In this document: one piece after another, positions 23,280 through 34,039 of the stretch
Position numbering within the stretch: position 1 is the stretch's first letter
How the letters are laid out: each line of letters opens with the position of its first letter
Origin: Callorhinus ursinus
Taxonomy: Eukaryota > Chordata > Mammalia > Carnivora > Otariidae
Length of the DNA: 64,000 nt
Reading direction: 5' to 3'
Assembly: GCF_003265705.1 (NCBI RefSeq)
Contig: NW_020312817.1
Location: 45,697,113 to 45,761,112, forward strand
Notes under the pieces: model-generated
Told to the model about the DNA's origin: nothing
Seen by the model: only the letters and a program-made list of their open reading frames with translations
The model's database searches: none
Position numbers and translations under genes: made by a program

Positions 23280-24040
23280 TTCTCTACTATGGGTCCCTGT
23301 GGATTTCTACTGATACCAAAGAAAATGAGTGAATGGCCTCTGCCTTCAAGATGTTCACAAAGTATGGGAGAGACAAATAAGTACAGAACAGTGTACATCT
23401 TATAAACAGGTACACAAGCAGTTATGAGTCCACAGAGGAGAGGTATGTGTATGATGGGAAGTGGCTAACAGAAGAAGAGAAAATCAGAGAAAGCCAGAGC
23501 GAAGACACGACATTTGAATTTGGCCTTGAAGAAAGAGTAGGATTTTGAAGGCTTGAGCAGGAAAACTTCCAAGCATTGTAAACAGTGTGAGAAAAGGTAC
23601 AGAAATATGGACACATACATGTGGCTGTGGTGGAAAAACAGGGGGAGCACAGGAAGGGGTGAGGCTCCATGGATTGCAAGTTACTCAGCTTTCATCAGTG
23701 GAGTCCCTGCTCCAGACTGCTGGTCCCTCAGCTGCACAGAGCACAAAGGCCAGCCCCACTTGCTCCTGCCCATGGAGAACACTGCTACCCAGCTACTCAG
23801 CACAGCTGTGGAGGGCAGCAGAAGTCTACCTGCCTGGCACCAGTTCTGGCTCAGCCTTGTTTCTGATACCCTACACTACTTTATACCCTGCACTCTGTGA
23901 AACCACTGACTTGCCTGCCTTGGAGATATTCTGAATCCAGGAGAGACGGGAACTGGGATATTTGTGCTCAACTTGCAAAGTCCTGAGAAATAACCAGTGA
24001 AAATATGAGGCCAAGTGCAGCCAAGAGATCTGGATGATGT
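23280..24040. other. Unique noncoding DNA
   Basis: Two overlapping frames of 115 codons (23553-23900, 23587-23934) lie here. They sit in different frames of the same stretch and neither shows a domain, so I treat both as chance. Confidence 0.5.
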
Positions 24041-24200
24041 TGCTGGCCTCTGTGTCACAGATTAGCTCTGTGACCTCAGGCAAGGCTCTTTGCCTCCACT
24101 AGTTCCAGTGGGGTCAATACCAGTCCGGCCTCTTTCTTCAGATGAAAGTTTGAAAATAAAATGAGATAATATGTAGATTTGAGACCAATATGGGATGAAG
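24040..24200 (+). repeat. MIR element
   Basis: 'attagctctgtgacctcaggcaaggctctttgcctcc' and 'aaaataaaatgagataatatg' match the MIR order: Cys-box-like core, then a tail with 'gataat'. Confidence 0.7.
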
Positions 24201-24345
24201 ATGCACTCTTACAAATTTTTCTTTCTTTACAGTTTCACTGGGGAGTGAATCAGAGTTTAAACAATTTTTTTTAAAAATGGGAATAGAAAAGATTTCTGAA
24301 AAAATTCAAACAGTTCAAACAGAAGCCTACACTTCTCAGAATTAA

Positions 24346-24359
24346 ACACGAGAGGGCAC
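24346..24359 (+). promoter_or_regulatory. CTCF-like motif (partial match)
   Basis: ACACGAGAGGGCAC matches the CTCF core CCASYAGRKGGCRS at 12 of 14 positions on the plus strand. A match of this quality is expected fairly often by chance. Confidence 0.3.
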
Positions 24360-25196
24360 CATAAGCCCACGCCAAAGAGTCCGAAGGCCTAGGAATTTCC
24401 ATTTTGATTTTAACGCTTAGATTTCTGTGCCACTCTGCTTCGCTGATGTTCTCCGTGTAGGGGTTAACATGGAACAACTTATCACAGGATTGTCACCTTG
24501 ACTCCTGGTCCAATTCTGACCTTGTGCAAAAATTCTTATAAGTGGGCTTTTACCTTTTCTAAAGACCTTTTCTTTCTTTCTAGTTCTAGAACCAAAATCT
24601 GAATCTCTGTCCTGATAATTGACATATCTTAAGAATTAATTGAGAAAGGCCTGGTGATCTATACAGCACAGGGGAAGGAGAATAAGGATCCAAGATCTAG
24701 AACCAGGACTTATCTGGGGTAGGTCACCGGTACGAGACAGAATAACCACAGTGCTGAAGAATGGTCTGGTTTGGTGACTGGAGCTAAGGCTGTAGAGTAT
24801 AGGGAAGACCTTTATTCCAGTTGGAGAGACCAGGACACAACAGCAAATGGTCCCAGCAACCCTGGATGGGGGTGGGAGCAAAGTGGAGCTAAGTTCAGGG
24901 TTGAGCCGATTCTAGGGTAAGCAGAGTATGCTGCTCTCAGTTCTATTTACTGATGGGAGCAGGTATATTTATGGTGGCATCAGGTGAGTAACAGTGTCCC
25001 TACCCCTAGTTGGGCAGGAGATCTGGCAGGAGACTGGCCAACTATCAGCCTTAGCAGGATTCTGGGTCTAGACAGGTTGTCAGAGTAGGAAGTAGAGAAG
25101 CAGGTCTGAGCTCTCAGAACCAGAGATCATCAAGGTCTGCTGGGCCTCAGGTTATCTGAACCCTGGGATATAAAAGCTGACCCGAGCTAAGAGATT
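24360..25196. other. Unique noncoding DNA
   Basis: No gene or repeat recognised. Confidence 0.5.
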
Positions 25197-25204
25197 GTTT
25201 AGTC

Positions 25205-25381
25205 CAGTGCCTGCGAACTATGGCCTATAAACACGGCCTCCTTCGTTTCACTATGTGTTGTCTGTGGCTGTTATTTTTGCTACCAAGGCAGAGTCCAGCA
25301 GTTGCAATAGGAACTGCATGGCCCACAAAGTCTAAAATATTAATATTTGGCCCTTTTCACAAAAAAGTGAGCTGATTCCTG
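25205..25381 (+). mobile_element. Nonautonomous hAT-Charlie-type DNA transposon
   Basis: It begins CAGTGCCTGCGAACTATGGC and contains 'tgttgtctgtggctgttattt', 'aaggcagagtccagcagttgcaa', 'ggcccacaaagtctaaaatatt' and ends near 'gattcctg'. This is the familiar 'giving-way' hAT MITE that reads '..aaactatggcc' at its start. The flanking 8-mers GTTTAGTC (25197-25204) and GTCTAGTC (25382-25389) differ at one base, which fits the 8-bp TSD of hAT elements. I am not certain of the exact family name. Confidence 0.8.
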
Positions 25382-25389
25382 GTCTAGTC

Positions 25390-27331
25390 TAACACCTCCA
25401 TTTTAGGATGAGGAGACTGCCTGTCAGACACATGAAGGGGTCAAGCCAGAAATAGAGATGAGAGTAAATTCCAAGTCAGCCGAGCGCTGAATACATTTTA
25501 TCTCCCGTATGTATTTGGATGCTAAGTTTCATAATTTTCCAAGACAAGAAGTTCTCTTCCCTCCAAAGGCATCTGGGGTTGGGCCAGTGCACATATGTGG
25601 GGGTGTTTACACACACTTGTGATTTATCACTCTATTGACCACTTTCCTGAAGCATTTCCAGATTCACTTTTCTTATTACAAAGGTGGTCCTGTCTGGCAG
25701 GTATTATTCTCAAATACCTCAAAATGGGGAGATAAGGAGTGATTTCTCCTTAAAGAAGGCCTGGTAGAACTACATTCTTCAAAGGAAGAAGCTGGAGGTA
25801 GAGGCAAAACCTTTGGCTTGGTTAGAAGATGCAGTGAGGAGAAAAGAAGGGGAACTTGCCCACTGCTCCCAAGGAATTCCTGGGAGATGATTTTACTATG
25901 ATGCCAGTCTAAGCTCATACACCTGATCTTCTGTTTCTTTAATTATCTAAGAAAGCAATAGCAGGTCAAACAATTCAGATTAATTACAGTGACATTTGTT
26001 TACTCCACTTTGTACAGAATGCTGGCATTGCCTGGAACACAAAGCTGAAGGTAATAACATCATTGTTATCCAAAGGAAGGATTTGGCCAGGAATGAAGGA
26101 GATGGTTTTACTGACTTGTCTCTTGGGCCTTTAGCTTCCTCTCACACATATATATTTTCTTTTAATCTAATGATAAATCTTTGTTCTACATTTACTAATG
26201 GTTTTATTGATATATCAGAGACGGTTCTATGAGAATTATAGTCCACATTTGGCTCAGAAGGAGGCAGGGCCTCTAACATGGTTATCAGCTTAGCCACTCA
26301 TATTCTCTGAGGTTGTGTCTGGTGTCCAGAACATGACCTCCCCAAACCGGTATCTTCAAACAGATTTTGGGTGATCACTATAGGTGATTCTGAGATGGGG
26401 CTTCTGCAGAGGATCAGTTTCACTACTTCTTAGAAACCCTCCCAAATTTAAGATGTTCTGATTTTTTGTTTCATAGCAATTTAATGCAACCTGTCCCCCA
26501 GCCCCCAAATCAATGAAGGATATAGATGTAAGAACTCAAAATGAGCAAATCACCAAACTTGGAACCTCAACAGCCCTTGGAATACATAACACTCCCTTCA
26601 GTTTAGCTCAGAGCCACCATTCAAAAAATGCCTTCCTATGGCAGGCAAAGGCGATGCACCTAGTCAGTTTGCTAAAATTGAATACATCAAATGTGTTTGT
26701 TTAAGTATTTTTCCCTTTATTAAAATATTTGAAGGAGAGTTGAATTTGTTTCTATTCCAACTCCCTACTACTTACAGTTGAAGACTAAGCAATGGATAAA
26801 AGAAAATGAGTTTTATAAGAATATATTTTCAAATATGAATAAATTCCTTGTAGTTTTAAAAATACTATATTCAATTTTTTTTGAAAGAGAAATGCCCACA
26901 CCTACCCACTGATGTGAGACAGGAACAAAATTGTTGGATGCGGGTATAATTCATTAAATTGGGATTGTTTGATCTTATCCACTTACATCCTTCATGACAG
27001 TTAAGCTTTTTCTTTTATTATTATTATCATTATCATTATTTACTACCTTAAAGGCTCCACTAATCAAACTCCCTCAGTCCCTAGCTTTTGGATGTCATGG
27101 AGTAGAAAAGAGCACAAGATCAGGAATCAAACAGATCTGGTTTCAAATCAGGAGGTGGGAGTGGAGTGGGGAGAGGGGAATTGGGCTGGAACAGAGGAGA
27201 AACTGGGCAGGAAGTGTACAGGGTGCAAGAGCAGCTAAGGAAGAGAGGGAATCTAGAACTGTTGACCAGGCATTTTCTGCAAAGAGGAGTCCCTAGAACA
27301 GGCGATTGACCGCTCTTAGCGGAGGTCTAGG
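25390..27331. other. Unique noncoding DNA
   Basis: The first 70 bp resemble the flank of an old repeat ('cctccattttaggatgaggagactg'). The rest shows no gene or recognised repeat. A purine-rich patch at 27135-27290 precedes the CpG-rich segment. Confidence 0.5.
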
Positions 27332-27345
27332 GCGCCCTCTTCTGG
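27332..27345 (-). promoter_or_regulatory. CTCF-like motif
   Basis: The minus strand reads CCAGAAGAGGGCGC, 13 of 14 matches to the CTCF core CCASYAGRKGGCRS (the fifth base is A). It sits at the left edge of the CpG-rich stretch. Confidence 0.6.
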
Positions 27346-28079
27346 AGGCCCAGATCCGCACAGCGTTTTGAGAACCAGAGCGGGAGGGACTGGGGTTGAA
27401 GCTGCGTGCAGGGGAGCCTGGTTCCAGCTATCCAGGATGCAGGGCTGCCTTGAGAAAGTTTGGGTTTGGGTGCATTGAAAAGAGGTTAAAATCATGACTA
27501 TAGAGCTAAAATGAACCTGTCAAATATTTTATTTAACTCATTATAAGTGAGAGAACCAGGGAAATAAGAAGTTTAAAGAAATCAAAAAGAAAAGCTGTTT
27601 GTAAATTAAGAATACTGAAGTGAATTTGCAAATAGTTGTAAAGCTGATATATTTACAAGTGATTGAGAGGAGAGGTTAGTCCCAACAGGATTTTTTGGCA
27701 TGTTTATAGACAATACTTATTTACATTATTATCAGTTATCTAAAACTTCACACAGTTGTAAAATAGCTCCAAAGACAATGACGGGACGGAACCTTCTTAG
27801 AATCAGAATCAGATTCAGAATGAGAAGCAGGGGGGTAAACTCCTGTTTTTCATTAAAATTTTCATCAAAATTTTCCCTGGAGTGGGCTCTGGGGATTAAG
27901 TTCTTGCAGCTGGGTACTTAGTATTTTGTAAACTAAGGGAGACACTGATCAAAAGCGCTAGTGTTTTTGCATAGAACTGGAAGTGAGCCCCAGGACACCC
28001 CCTAGTGTTGGAGGTGATCAAAGAAGTATGTTACTGGGGGTTTTGGGCAATAAGATATAAATAATAATGACTAATATAG

Positions 28080-28205
28080 GCTAAATACTTATCAAGTGTT
28101 AGGTGCTGTTGTAAACTTTTTGAAAATTACTTCAATTTAATCTTCTAACCACCTTATGAAGGAGGAGTTATTATCATACCATTTTAAGTACAGGGGAGAA
28201 AACTG
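28080..28205 (-). repeat. MIR element
   Basis: 'aagtgttaggtgctgttgtaaac', 'cttatgaaggaggagttattatcatacc' and 'tacaggggagaaaactgatct' follow the antisense MIR consensus. Confidence 0.8.
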
Positions 28206-28718
28206 ATCTCGTGGGATGGGATGTGGATGGAAGTACAGCGCAGTAAGTGGATCGGTATCTGAGGTGTTAGGGGTGTTGTGAAGTATTTTTAAATGGCGCC
28301 TCCTGGATGGGGTCAGTGAGTGAGATTTGGGGAATAACAGTCATTGCTAGGGCCTGTAAGTGAGCGGCCAGGGTACCAAGAGGATCCAATGAAGGCGCTG
28401 CAAGGGGCGGGTCTTTGGGGTCGAAGGCTCTCTGGGTGCGGAAGACCGCACCTGAGAAGCACTGGGGGAAGGAAGGCAGTTTTGAGGTTCCTCAAAAGCT
28501 GTTAAACTGGGTATGAGAAGATACGTCATCGGTGAAACCATGACGAGGGAGGCAAACCACAATCCTCTCTCTCTAAAGAAAGAGACTGTGGACCCTCGGA
28601 CGCCGACGACCGGGGCTGGGCTTTCAGGGAAGAGCAGATTAGTGAGTCCTTGCCCGGTTTTGAGTAGAAAAACAGGAGAGCGAGAAGCTGGGGGAAGGGA
28701 AGTTCTTGGAATAACGAA

Positions 28719-28738
28719 GGGGGGGGGGGGGGGGGGGG
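28719..28738. repeat. G20 homopolymer
   Basis: Twenty consecutive G on the plus strand. It is capable of quadruplex formation and is prone to slippage and sequencing or assembly error, so its length is uncertain. Confidence 0.9.
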
Positions 28739-28853
28739 AATTGGGGCGGCATCAAAGGGCGTCCTAAGTCTAACCACAGTGTGACAGTCGGGACGGTGGT
28801 CAAAGAGGACAGCAAGAGCCCGGGACGTGGAACTCTTCCTCCCTCGGGTCTCG

Positions 28854-28870
28854 CCCCCCCCCCCCGGGGG
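28854..28870. repeat. C12-G5 block
   Basis: Twelve C directly followed by five G inside the CpG-rich segment. It is a potential hairpin, and its length is error-prone. Confidence 0.9.
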
Positions 28871-29336
28871 CTTCGGCCCAGGAAAGGAGGTCTCTAGCCC
28901 AGGTTTTTGCTGCTGGTTGAACGGGGCAGGGGACCCGCACCGGGATGAGGACGCGGTAGTCCACTAGGAAGCCCTGGCCGGCTTACAAGTCTAGGCACAA
29001 TCAGAGGGAGTGTCGCGCAGACGGGGGATACTGACTAGAGCCCACGAGATGGGGGCCTTCAGGGCTGTCAGGCGAGAGGAAAGGCGTGGGAGGGTCTCCG
29101 AACAACTGCGCGTAAATTTGGACCCGCCAGCCCCGCGCCCCCAGTGGCCTGGTGCGGGGCCGCTTCCCGGCGGGAGGCGGGGATAGCACTGGGGGCTGGT
29201 CCTTGGTGTCTCGAGTGGCATCAGGCGGGTCCTACGCCCTATCCCCTGGCAGAGGAAGAGCAGGCATTTAGGGTCAAGCCACCAAAAGGGGAGTGATCCT
29301 GCACTGGGGCTTAGCGCCACAAAGAAGAGCCCACCG

Positions 29337-29465
29337 ATGCGGGTCTTTGACAGTTGTCAAGGGCATTTTCTTGGCGAGTTGGGGTCTGAAGTGACAGAGA
29401 CGGAGACTATAGGATCGGAGGCTGAAAATCAGCGAGTGGGGGAAAGCAGTGTGAAGGAACTCAAG
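29337..29465 (+). other. Candidate exon ending at a strong 5' splice site
   Basis: An open frame starts at the ATG at 29337 (weak Kozak context, C at -3) and is open to CTCAAG|GTAAGT at 29465/29466. This matches the mammalian donor consensus (AAG|GTAAGT) very well. It lies at the 3' side of the CpG-rich segment, where a first exon would be expected. The encoded residues show no recognisable domain and the frame also continues past the donor to 29618. It is a hypothesis for a transcript, not an identified gene. Confidence 0.25.
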
Positions 29466-29676
29466 GTAAGTGTTCTAGGAAGCCGAAAACAAAGGCTCTC
29501 CGAGAGGGGCGGAGAGGAGAATCAAATGAGGAACAGAAAAGCAGCAGCGTGGCCCTTTAAGGCTGGCAGAGATGGAAATTTAAGGAACCGGGAACTGGTA
29601 AAGTGTTTAGAGCCTTAGAAAGTAGGGTCGTTTTAGAGCGCGCAGAGCCCCAGAGACTGGACCGCCGGATTATAGG

Positions 29677-29690
29677 GCCCCCTCTGGTGG
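29677..29690 (-). promoter_or_regulatory. CTCF-like motif
   Basis: The minus strand reads CCACCAGAGGGGGC, preceded by GG, matching CCASYAGRKGGCRS at 13 of 14 positions. It lies at the right edge of the CpG-rich segment, in the same orientation as the motif at 27332. Confidence 0.6.
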
Positions 29691-29700
29691 CCGTTTGGAA

Positions 29701-31435
29701 AAGTGCAGAAACATTTCCAATATTCGCACCTAAAAGGCAAAAACTTTTATAAAAAGAGAAAGACTGAAAGATGGACAGTAAAATAGGAAAATTGATATAG
29801 AGTGAGAGAGATGGAGGCTTAGCAAGGAGAAAGGAGAAAAGAACTCCGGGAGGAAAAGAAGAGAGAAAACATGCAAGGGGTAGAGGTTCTGAAGCAGGTC
29901 CCTTATGGGGCAGGGACCAACCTTCCTTCCTCCAAGCCAGGCCAACTGGTGGCTGGGCTAATCAAAAACTGAGGAACAGCCAGCCCAGCACAGTGCCCCC
30001 AGTCCCCAGTACTGCAAGGAAATGCTCTGATTATGTTGTTCTCAGCTTTAACTATTACACACTGCAAGGAACAGAATATTGGTTGAATATGAATTAGAAA
30101 TTTAAGAAAGAAAGCAAAGATGAGTAGACTTCATTCATTCTGAAAAACAGCCAAACACTTAGCAATTGCAAAAACCACCCCATTCCCAAAACCCCAACGG
30201 ACATCCCAAATTGTAGCATCAGTAAAACAGTAACTGGGGACTTTACTTTCTGATCAAATGCCGTTTAAACTAAATTGTGAACATTAACCTATTGACTTTT
30301 TCGTTCAAATAACTTTTGGCCAAATAACATGTAGTCCGTGAGGGACAGTTTTCAGTTTAGGGCTCATGCTACAGGTAACATGCATCCTCTCTCCAGCACA
30401 ATTTGAGAAACAAGTTTCTCCTCCAGTCATGGTTTGAAAGGAGAACCCAGGCCTGGAGGAAGACAGAGGTGGGTCCACTTCCTCATTTCTGGCACTAATC
30501 TAGTAGATTTTTTTACCCCTTCTGTTCACTTTGCATCTCAAAGGTGAGGAGCTCTAGGCTCTTCCTCACTGTAGCCATTTGAGGAGCAGCTGAAAATGAC
30601 TCTAGAGCATGGCTTGTAGTATTTTCCTACTCATTCCCTCCTATTTTCCCCTGGACCCCTCGGGACCATGGGGTAGGCTCTAAAGCTCAATGTCACAAAA
30701 GAGAAAACAGAATTGTGGATTAGATCACTTTCTTAAAAATATAAAAATCATCAGTGATACCCTGTGAACTAGACCCCCAATTCTTCTGAATTCTAGTCCA
30801 TTGCCCTCACTGCAGAATCTAGAGGCTTAGAGATTCACTTTGCAAAAGTGAGGAAGTGATATGCTGAGTCACCTGAGGTGTCAATCACACATACTCTCCC
30901 CTCCTCCTTCTCTTTTTCTTTTTCTCACTTTTTTTGTAAATTTCAAATAAGTGGTAATCTTTCTTGGATGCTTTTAGTGTCAGCTTAACATCTTAGCCCT
31001 TGTCATTTTAATTCTTTCAACTGTGATCATCTATCTTTTAACTTCTAAAAGCATTGAGACTCTGTTTTTTACAAATTAGGGGCTGAGGTAAAAAAATTAG
31101 TGAGGGAGATGGATGTATAAACTAACTGCTGTAAGATGTGATACATGAACCAGTCCAGGGATGTACAAGGGAGGGGACACCTGACTTTATTTGTACACCT
31201 GACTTTATTTTGTCTTGGAGGTATGACTTGACCCCAAATATGCAGACACTTTTAATTGGACGTTAAAGAGTAAATACAAGAGAATGAGTGTAAAATTTTG
31301 AAGATGAGCATTTTCCAAGAAAGGGACTGGCACAGAAGAGTAAAAAATATGTAGTTGGTACAAAGAAGGGGATGTATTTCATTAGAGCTAGAACTTGGAG
31401 GGTGGGAAGAGAGGGCAGGAATAAAAAATGGGAAG
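29701..31435. other. Unique noncoding DNA
   Basis: No gene or recognised repeat. A purine-rich stretch lies at 29750-29880. A 22-bp near-tandem 'cacctgactttattt' pair lies at 31178-31212. Confidence 0.5.
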
Positions 31436-31576
31436 ATATATATATATAAAACCATATATAAATACTAGCTATATATGCTATAGATATATATACACACACA
31501 TATACATATATATATACACACACCCCATATATATACACACACATACATATTATTCAGCCTTAAAAGTAGAGAAGGA

Positions 31577-31994
31577 GGGGTGCTTGGGTGGCTCAGTCAG
31601 TTAAGCATCTGCCTTCAGCTCAGATCATGATTCTAGGGTCCTGGGCCTTTTTTTTTTTTTTTTTTTTTTTTAAAGATTTTATTTATTTGACAGAGACACA
31701 GAGAGAGGGAACACAAGCAGGGGGAGTGGGAGAGGGAGAAGCAGGCTTCCCGCGGAGCAGGGAGCCCGATATGGGGCTCGATCCCAGGACCTTGGGACCA
31801 TGACCTGAGCCGAAGGCAGACACTTAACGACTGAGCCACCCAGGCGCCCCATGATTCTAGGGTCCTGGGATGGAGCCCTGCGTCAGGCTCTCTGCTCAGC
31901 AGGGAAGTCAGCTTCTCCCTTTCCTTCTGTCCCTGCTTGTGCTCTCTCTCTCTCTCAAATAAATAGATAAAATCTTTAAAACAAAACAAACCAA
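31577..31994 (+). mobile_element. Can-SINE (outer), itself split
   Basis: The first half (31577-31645) has 'tgcttgggtggctcagtcag'. The second half (31851-31994) has 'ggagccctgcgtcaggctct', 'cttctccctttccttctgtc' and 'caaataaatagataaaatcttt'. The imperfect TSDs AAAAGTAGAGAAGGA (31562-31576) and AAAAATAAAGAAGGA (31995-32009) agree at 13 of 15 bases and come from the L1. Confidence 0.93.
31646..31850 (-). mobile_element. Can-SINE (inner), nested in a Can-SINE
   Basis: It starts with a long T run, then 'aaagattttatttatttgac' and the purine-rich body, and ends 'actgagccacccaggcgccc'. A perfect 19-bp TSD, ATGATTCTAGGGTCCTGGG, lies at 31627-31645 and 31851-31869. The duplicated sequence is part of the outer SINE. 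Confidence 0.97.
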
Positions 31995-32462
31995 AAAAAT
32001 AAAGAAGGAAATTCAGCTATTTTCTACCACATGGATGGACCTTAAGGACATTATGTTAAGTGAAATAAGCCTGACACAGAAAGACAAATATTGTATGATC
32101 TCATTTATGTGTGGAGTCTTAAACATCAAACTCATAAAAACAAAGAGTAGAATGATTGTTGCCAGGGGAGGTGTGGAAAATGGAGAGATATTGGGCAAAA
32201 GGTAGAAAGGTTCAGTCATGCAGTTGAAGTTCTGGAGATGATGGTGATTATAGTTAATAAATACTGTATCATATACTGGAAATTTGCTGAGAGAGTTCAT
32301 CTTAAGTGTTCTCACCACACAAATCAAAAATTGTAACTAGGCGATGGATATGTTAATTAGCTTGACTGTAATCATTTCACAATCAAAAACAGGTTGTACA
32401 TGTTAAAATTATACAATTTTTATTTTGTCAGTCTACCTCAATAAAGCTAGGAAAAGAAGAGG

Positions 32463-32880
32463 TAAAGCTGAAACAATGAGGCCTACCTTTAGCCCCACCT
32501 AATCTGGAGCTTGGATATGCACCTTTCTTCCATTCATACTGACTTCTTAAGAAAGTAGTCTATTCCTCCATCCTCAATACGTCTACTTGTCTAAAAGTTA
32601 CTCCTAAATTTACTGAAAGCAATCTTGGAAGGGCCTTAAGAAATCTCTTCCTTCTGAACCCAGTGTTCCTTGTCCTGTTCTAACTTTTCAATACAGTCAG
32701 CCGAATTGGACATAGTTGAAGCTCCCTCCTAAAAGTAGCTCCTTTCATTCCCATGATCCTCTCTCTTTATTGCCTCTCTGTTTCTCAAAGAGTTCATTAT
32801 TAACAGATTCCTCTTGTCCCTTCTACTCTGCTCATTCCTTATCTATATCGGTGGCCTCAATGTCCTATCCTCAGTTTTTT
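32463..32880. other. Unique noncoding DNA
   Basis: No gene or recognised repeat between two L1 pieces. Confidence 0.5.
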
Positions 32881-32884
32881 GTCT

Positions 32885-33565
32885 TCTTGGGTAGCACTGA
32901 TATTTTAAATAATATTAAGTCTTCCAATCCATAAACACAGGATGCCTTTCCATTTATCTGTCTCTTTTAATTCCTTCCTCAGTGTTTTATAATTTTCAGC
33001 ATACAAGTCTTTCATCTCTTTGGTTAAGTTTATTGCTAAGTACCTTTTTGTTGTTGTTGCTATTGTGAATAGGATTGTTTTCTTAATTTTCTTTTCAGAT
33101 AGTTTATTGTGCATAGAAATGCAGTTGTTTTCATATTTTGATTTTGTATCTTGAAACTTTAAATGAATCGTTTATTCTAACAGGTTTTGTTGTTGTTGTT
33201 GAATCCTTATACTTTTCTATGTATATGATAAAGTCATCTGCAAACAAATAATTTTACTTCTTCCTTTTTGATTTAAATTCCTTTTATTTTTCATGTCTAA
33301 TTGCTGTGGCCAAGACTTCCAGTACTGGGTTGAATAGAAGTGGTGACAATGAGAATCCTTGCCTTATACTGTATCTTAAACGGGACACTTTTAGCTTTTT
33401 CACATCAATTATTATATCTGTGGGCTTTTTGTATATGGGTTGAAGTAAGTTCCTACTATACCTATTCTGTTGGGAGCTCTAATCATGAATGGATGTTGAA
33501 TTTTGTCAAATGTTTTCCCATCTCTGCTGACATGATCATGTGGTATTTTTCTTTGTAATGTGGTC
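32885..33565 (-). mobile_element. L1 ORF2 fragment, antisense part of an inverted copy
   Basis: The minus strand encodes degraded RT C-terminal sequence, including 'ETDKWKGILCLWIGRLNII' (32905 side), 'YLAINLTKEMKDLYAENYKT' and the frame around 33412-33597. The 3' part of ORF2 and the 3'UTR are absent, and the left end stops inside ORF2. The right end meets a sense-oriented ORF2 piece at about 33566. Confidence 0.88.
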
Positions 33566-33787
33566 ACAGAGATACCAAAGCCAGACAAAGACACCACAAG
33601 AAAAGAAAACTATAGGCCAATATCCTTGATGAATACAGATGCAAAAATATTCAATAAGATTCTAGCAAACTGAATTCTACAGCACATTAAAAGGACCATA
33701 CACCATGACCAAGTGGGATTTATGCCTGGGATGCAAGGATGGTTCAACATATCTGAATCAATCAATATGATACACCACATTAACAAA
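33566..33787 (+). mobile_element. L1 ORF2 fragment, sense part of an inverted copy
   Basis: 'gataccaaagccagacaaag', 'caatatccttgatgaataca' and 'gtgggatttatgcctgggat' to 'atgatacaccacattaacaa' are the RT segment immediately upstream, in the L1, of the antisense part. The two halves share 'accacatta' at the point where the inversion occurs. Confidence 0.88.
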
Positions 33788-34039
33788 ATAATAGCTTTAC
33801 CTTTTACATTGAAGAGCTGATAATAAAGAATTAGGAAAGGATAGAAAAAGGGAACAAGTGGCTGTAGGAGGAGGGCAATTCTAGAACAGAAGTTAAAGGG
33901 CGTACTCAGCCAGTTATGGGTGGGGTGTAACTGCTGGTACAGGTTAGCTATATGCAAACATAAGGAGGAGAAGGATTGAGGAATATTTTAATTGGGAGCA
34001 TTTATTTTAATGTTATTGTCAAAGGGCTACGTTTGGAGC

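Larger units (their letters stand above)
28350..29700. promoter_or_regulatory. CpG-rich segment, candidate CpG island / promoter
   Basis: This is the only clearly GC-rich stretch in the window. By eye, 28840-29260 has roughly 30 CpG in 420 bp at about 64% GC, giving an observed/expected ratio near 0.7. The surrounding DNA is almost CpG-free. No repeat accounts for it. Such islands commonly mark promoters. No TATA box or coding first exon is evident, so if it is transcribed the product could be a 5'UTR exon or a noncoding RNA. A splice-donor match lies at 29466 on the plus strand. Confidence 0.6.
31436..32462 (+). mobile_element. L1 3' fragment interrupted by Can-SINEs
   Basis: It begins in an AT/CA microsatellite (31436-31550), then 'tattattcagccttaaaa', jumps over the SINE insertions, and continues 'aaagaaggaaattcagctat', 'aggacattatgttaagtgaaataagcctgacacagaaag'. 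It ends 'tacctcaataaagctaggaaaa'. That order is the end of ORF2 plus the 3'UTR of an older L1. Confidence 0.92.

Noticed and set aside
23553..23934. Two overlapping 115-codon plus-strand frames
   Set aside because: Both use the same DNA in different frames, neither has a domain, and there is no splice or promoter support.
31178..31212. Near-tandem 'acacctgactttattt' pair
   Set aside because: Only two copies and no spacer array. It is not CRISPR-like and is most simply a small local duplication.
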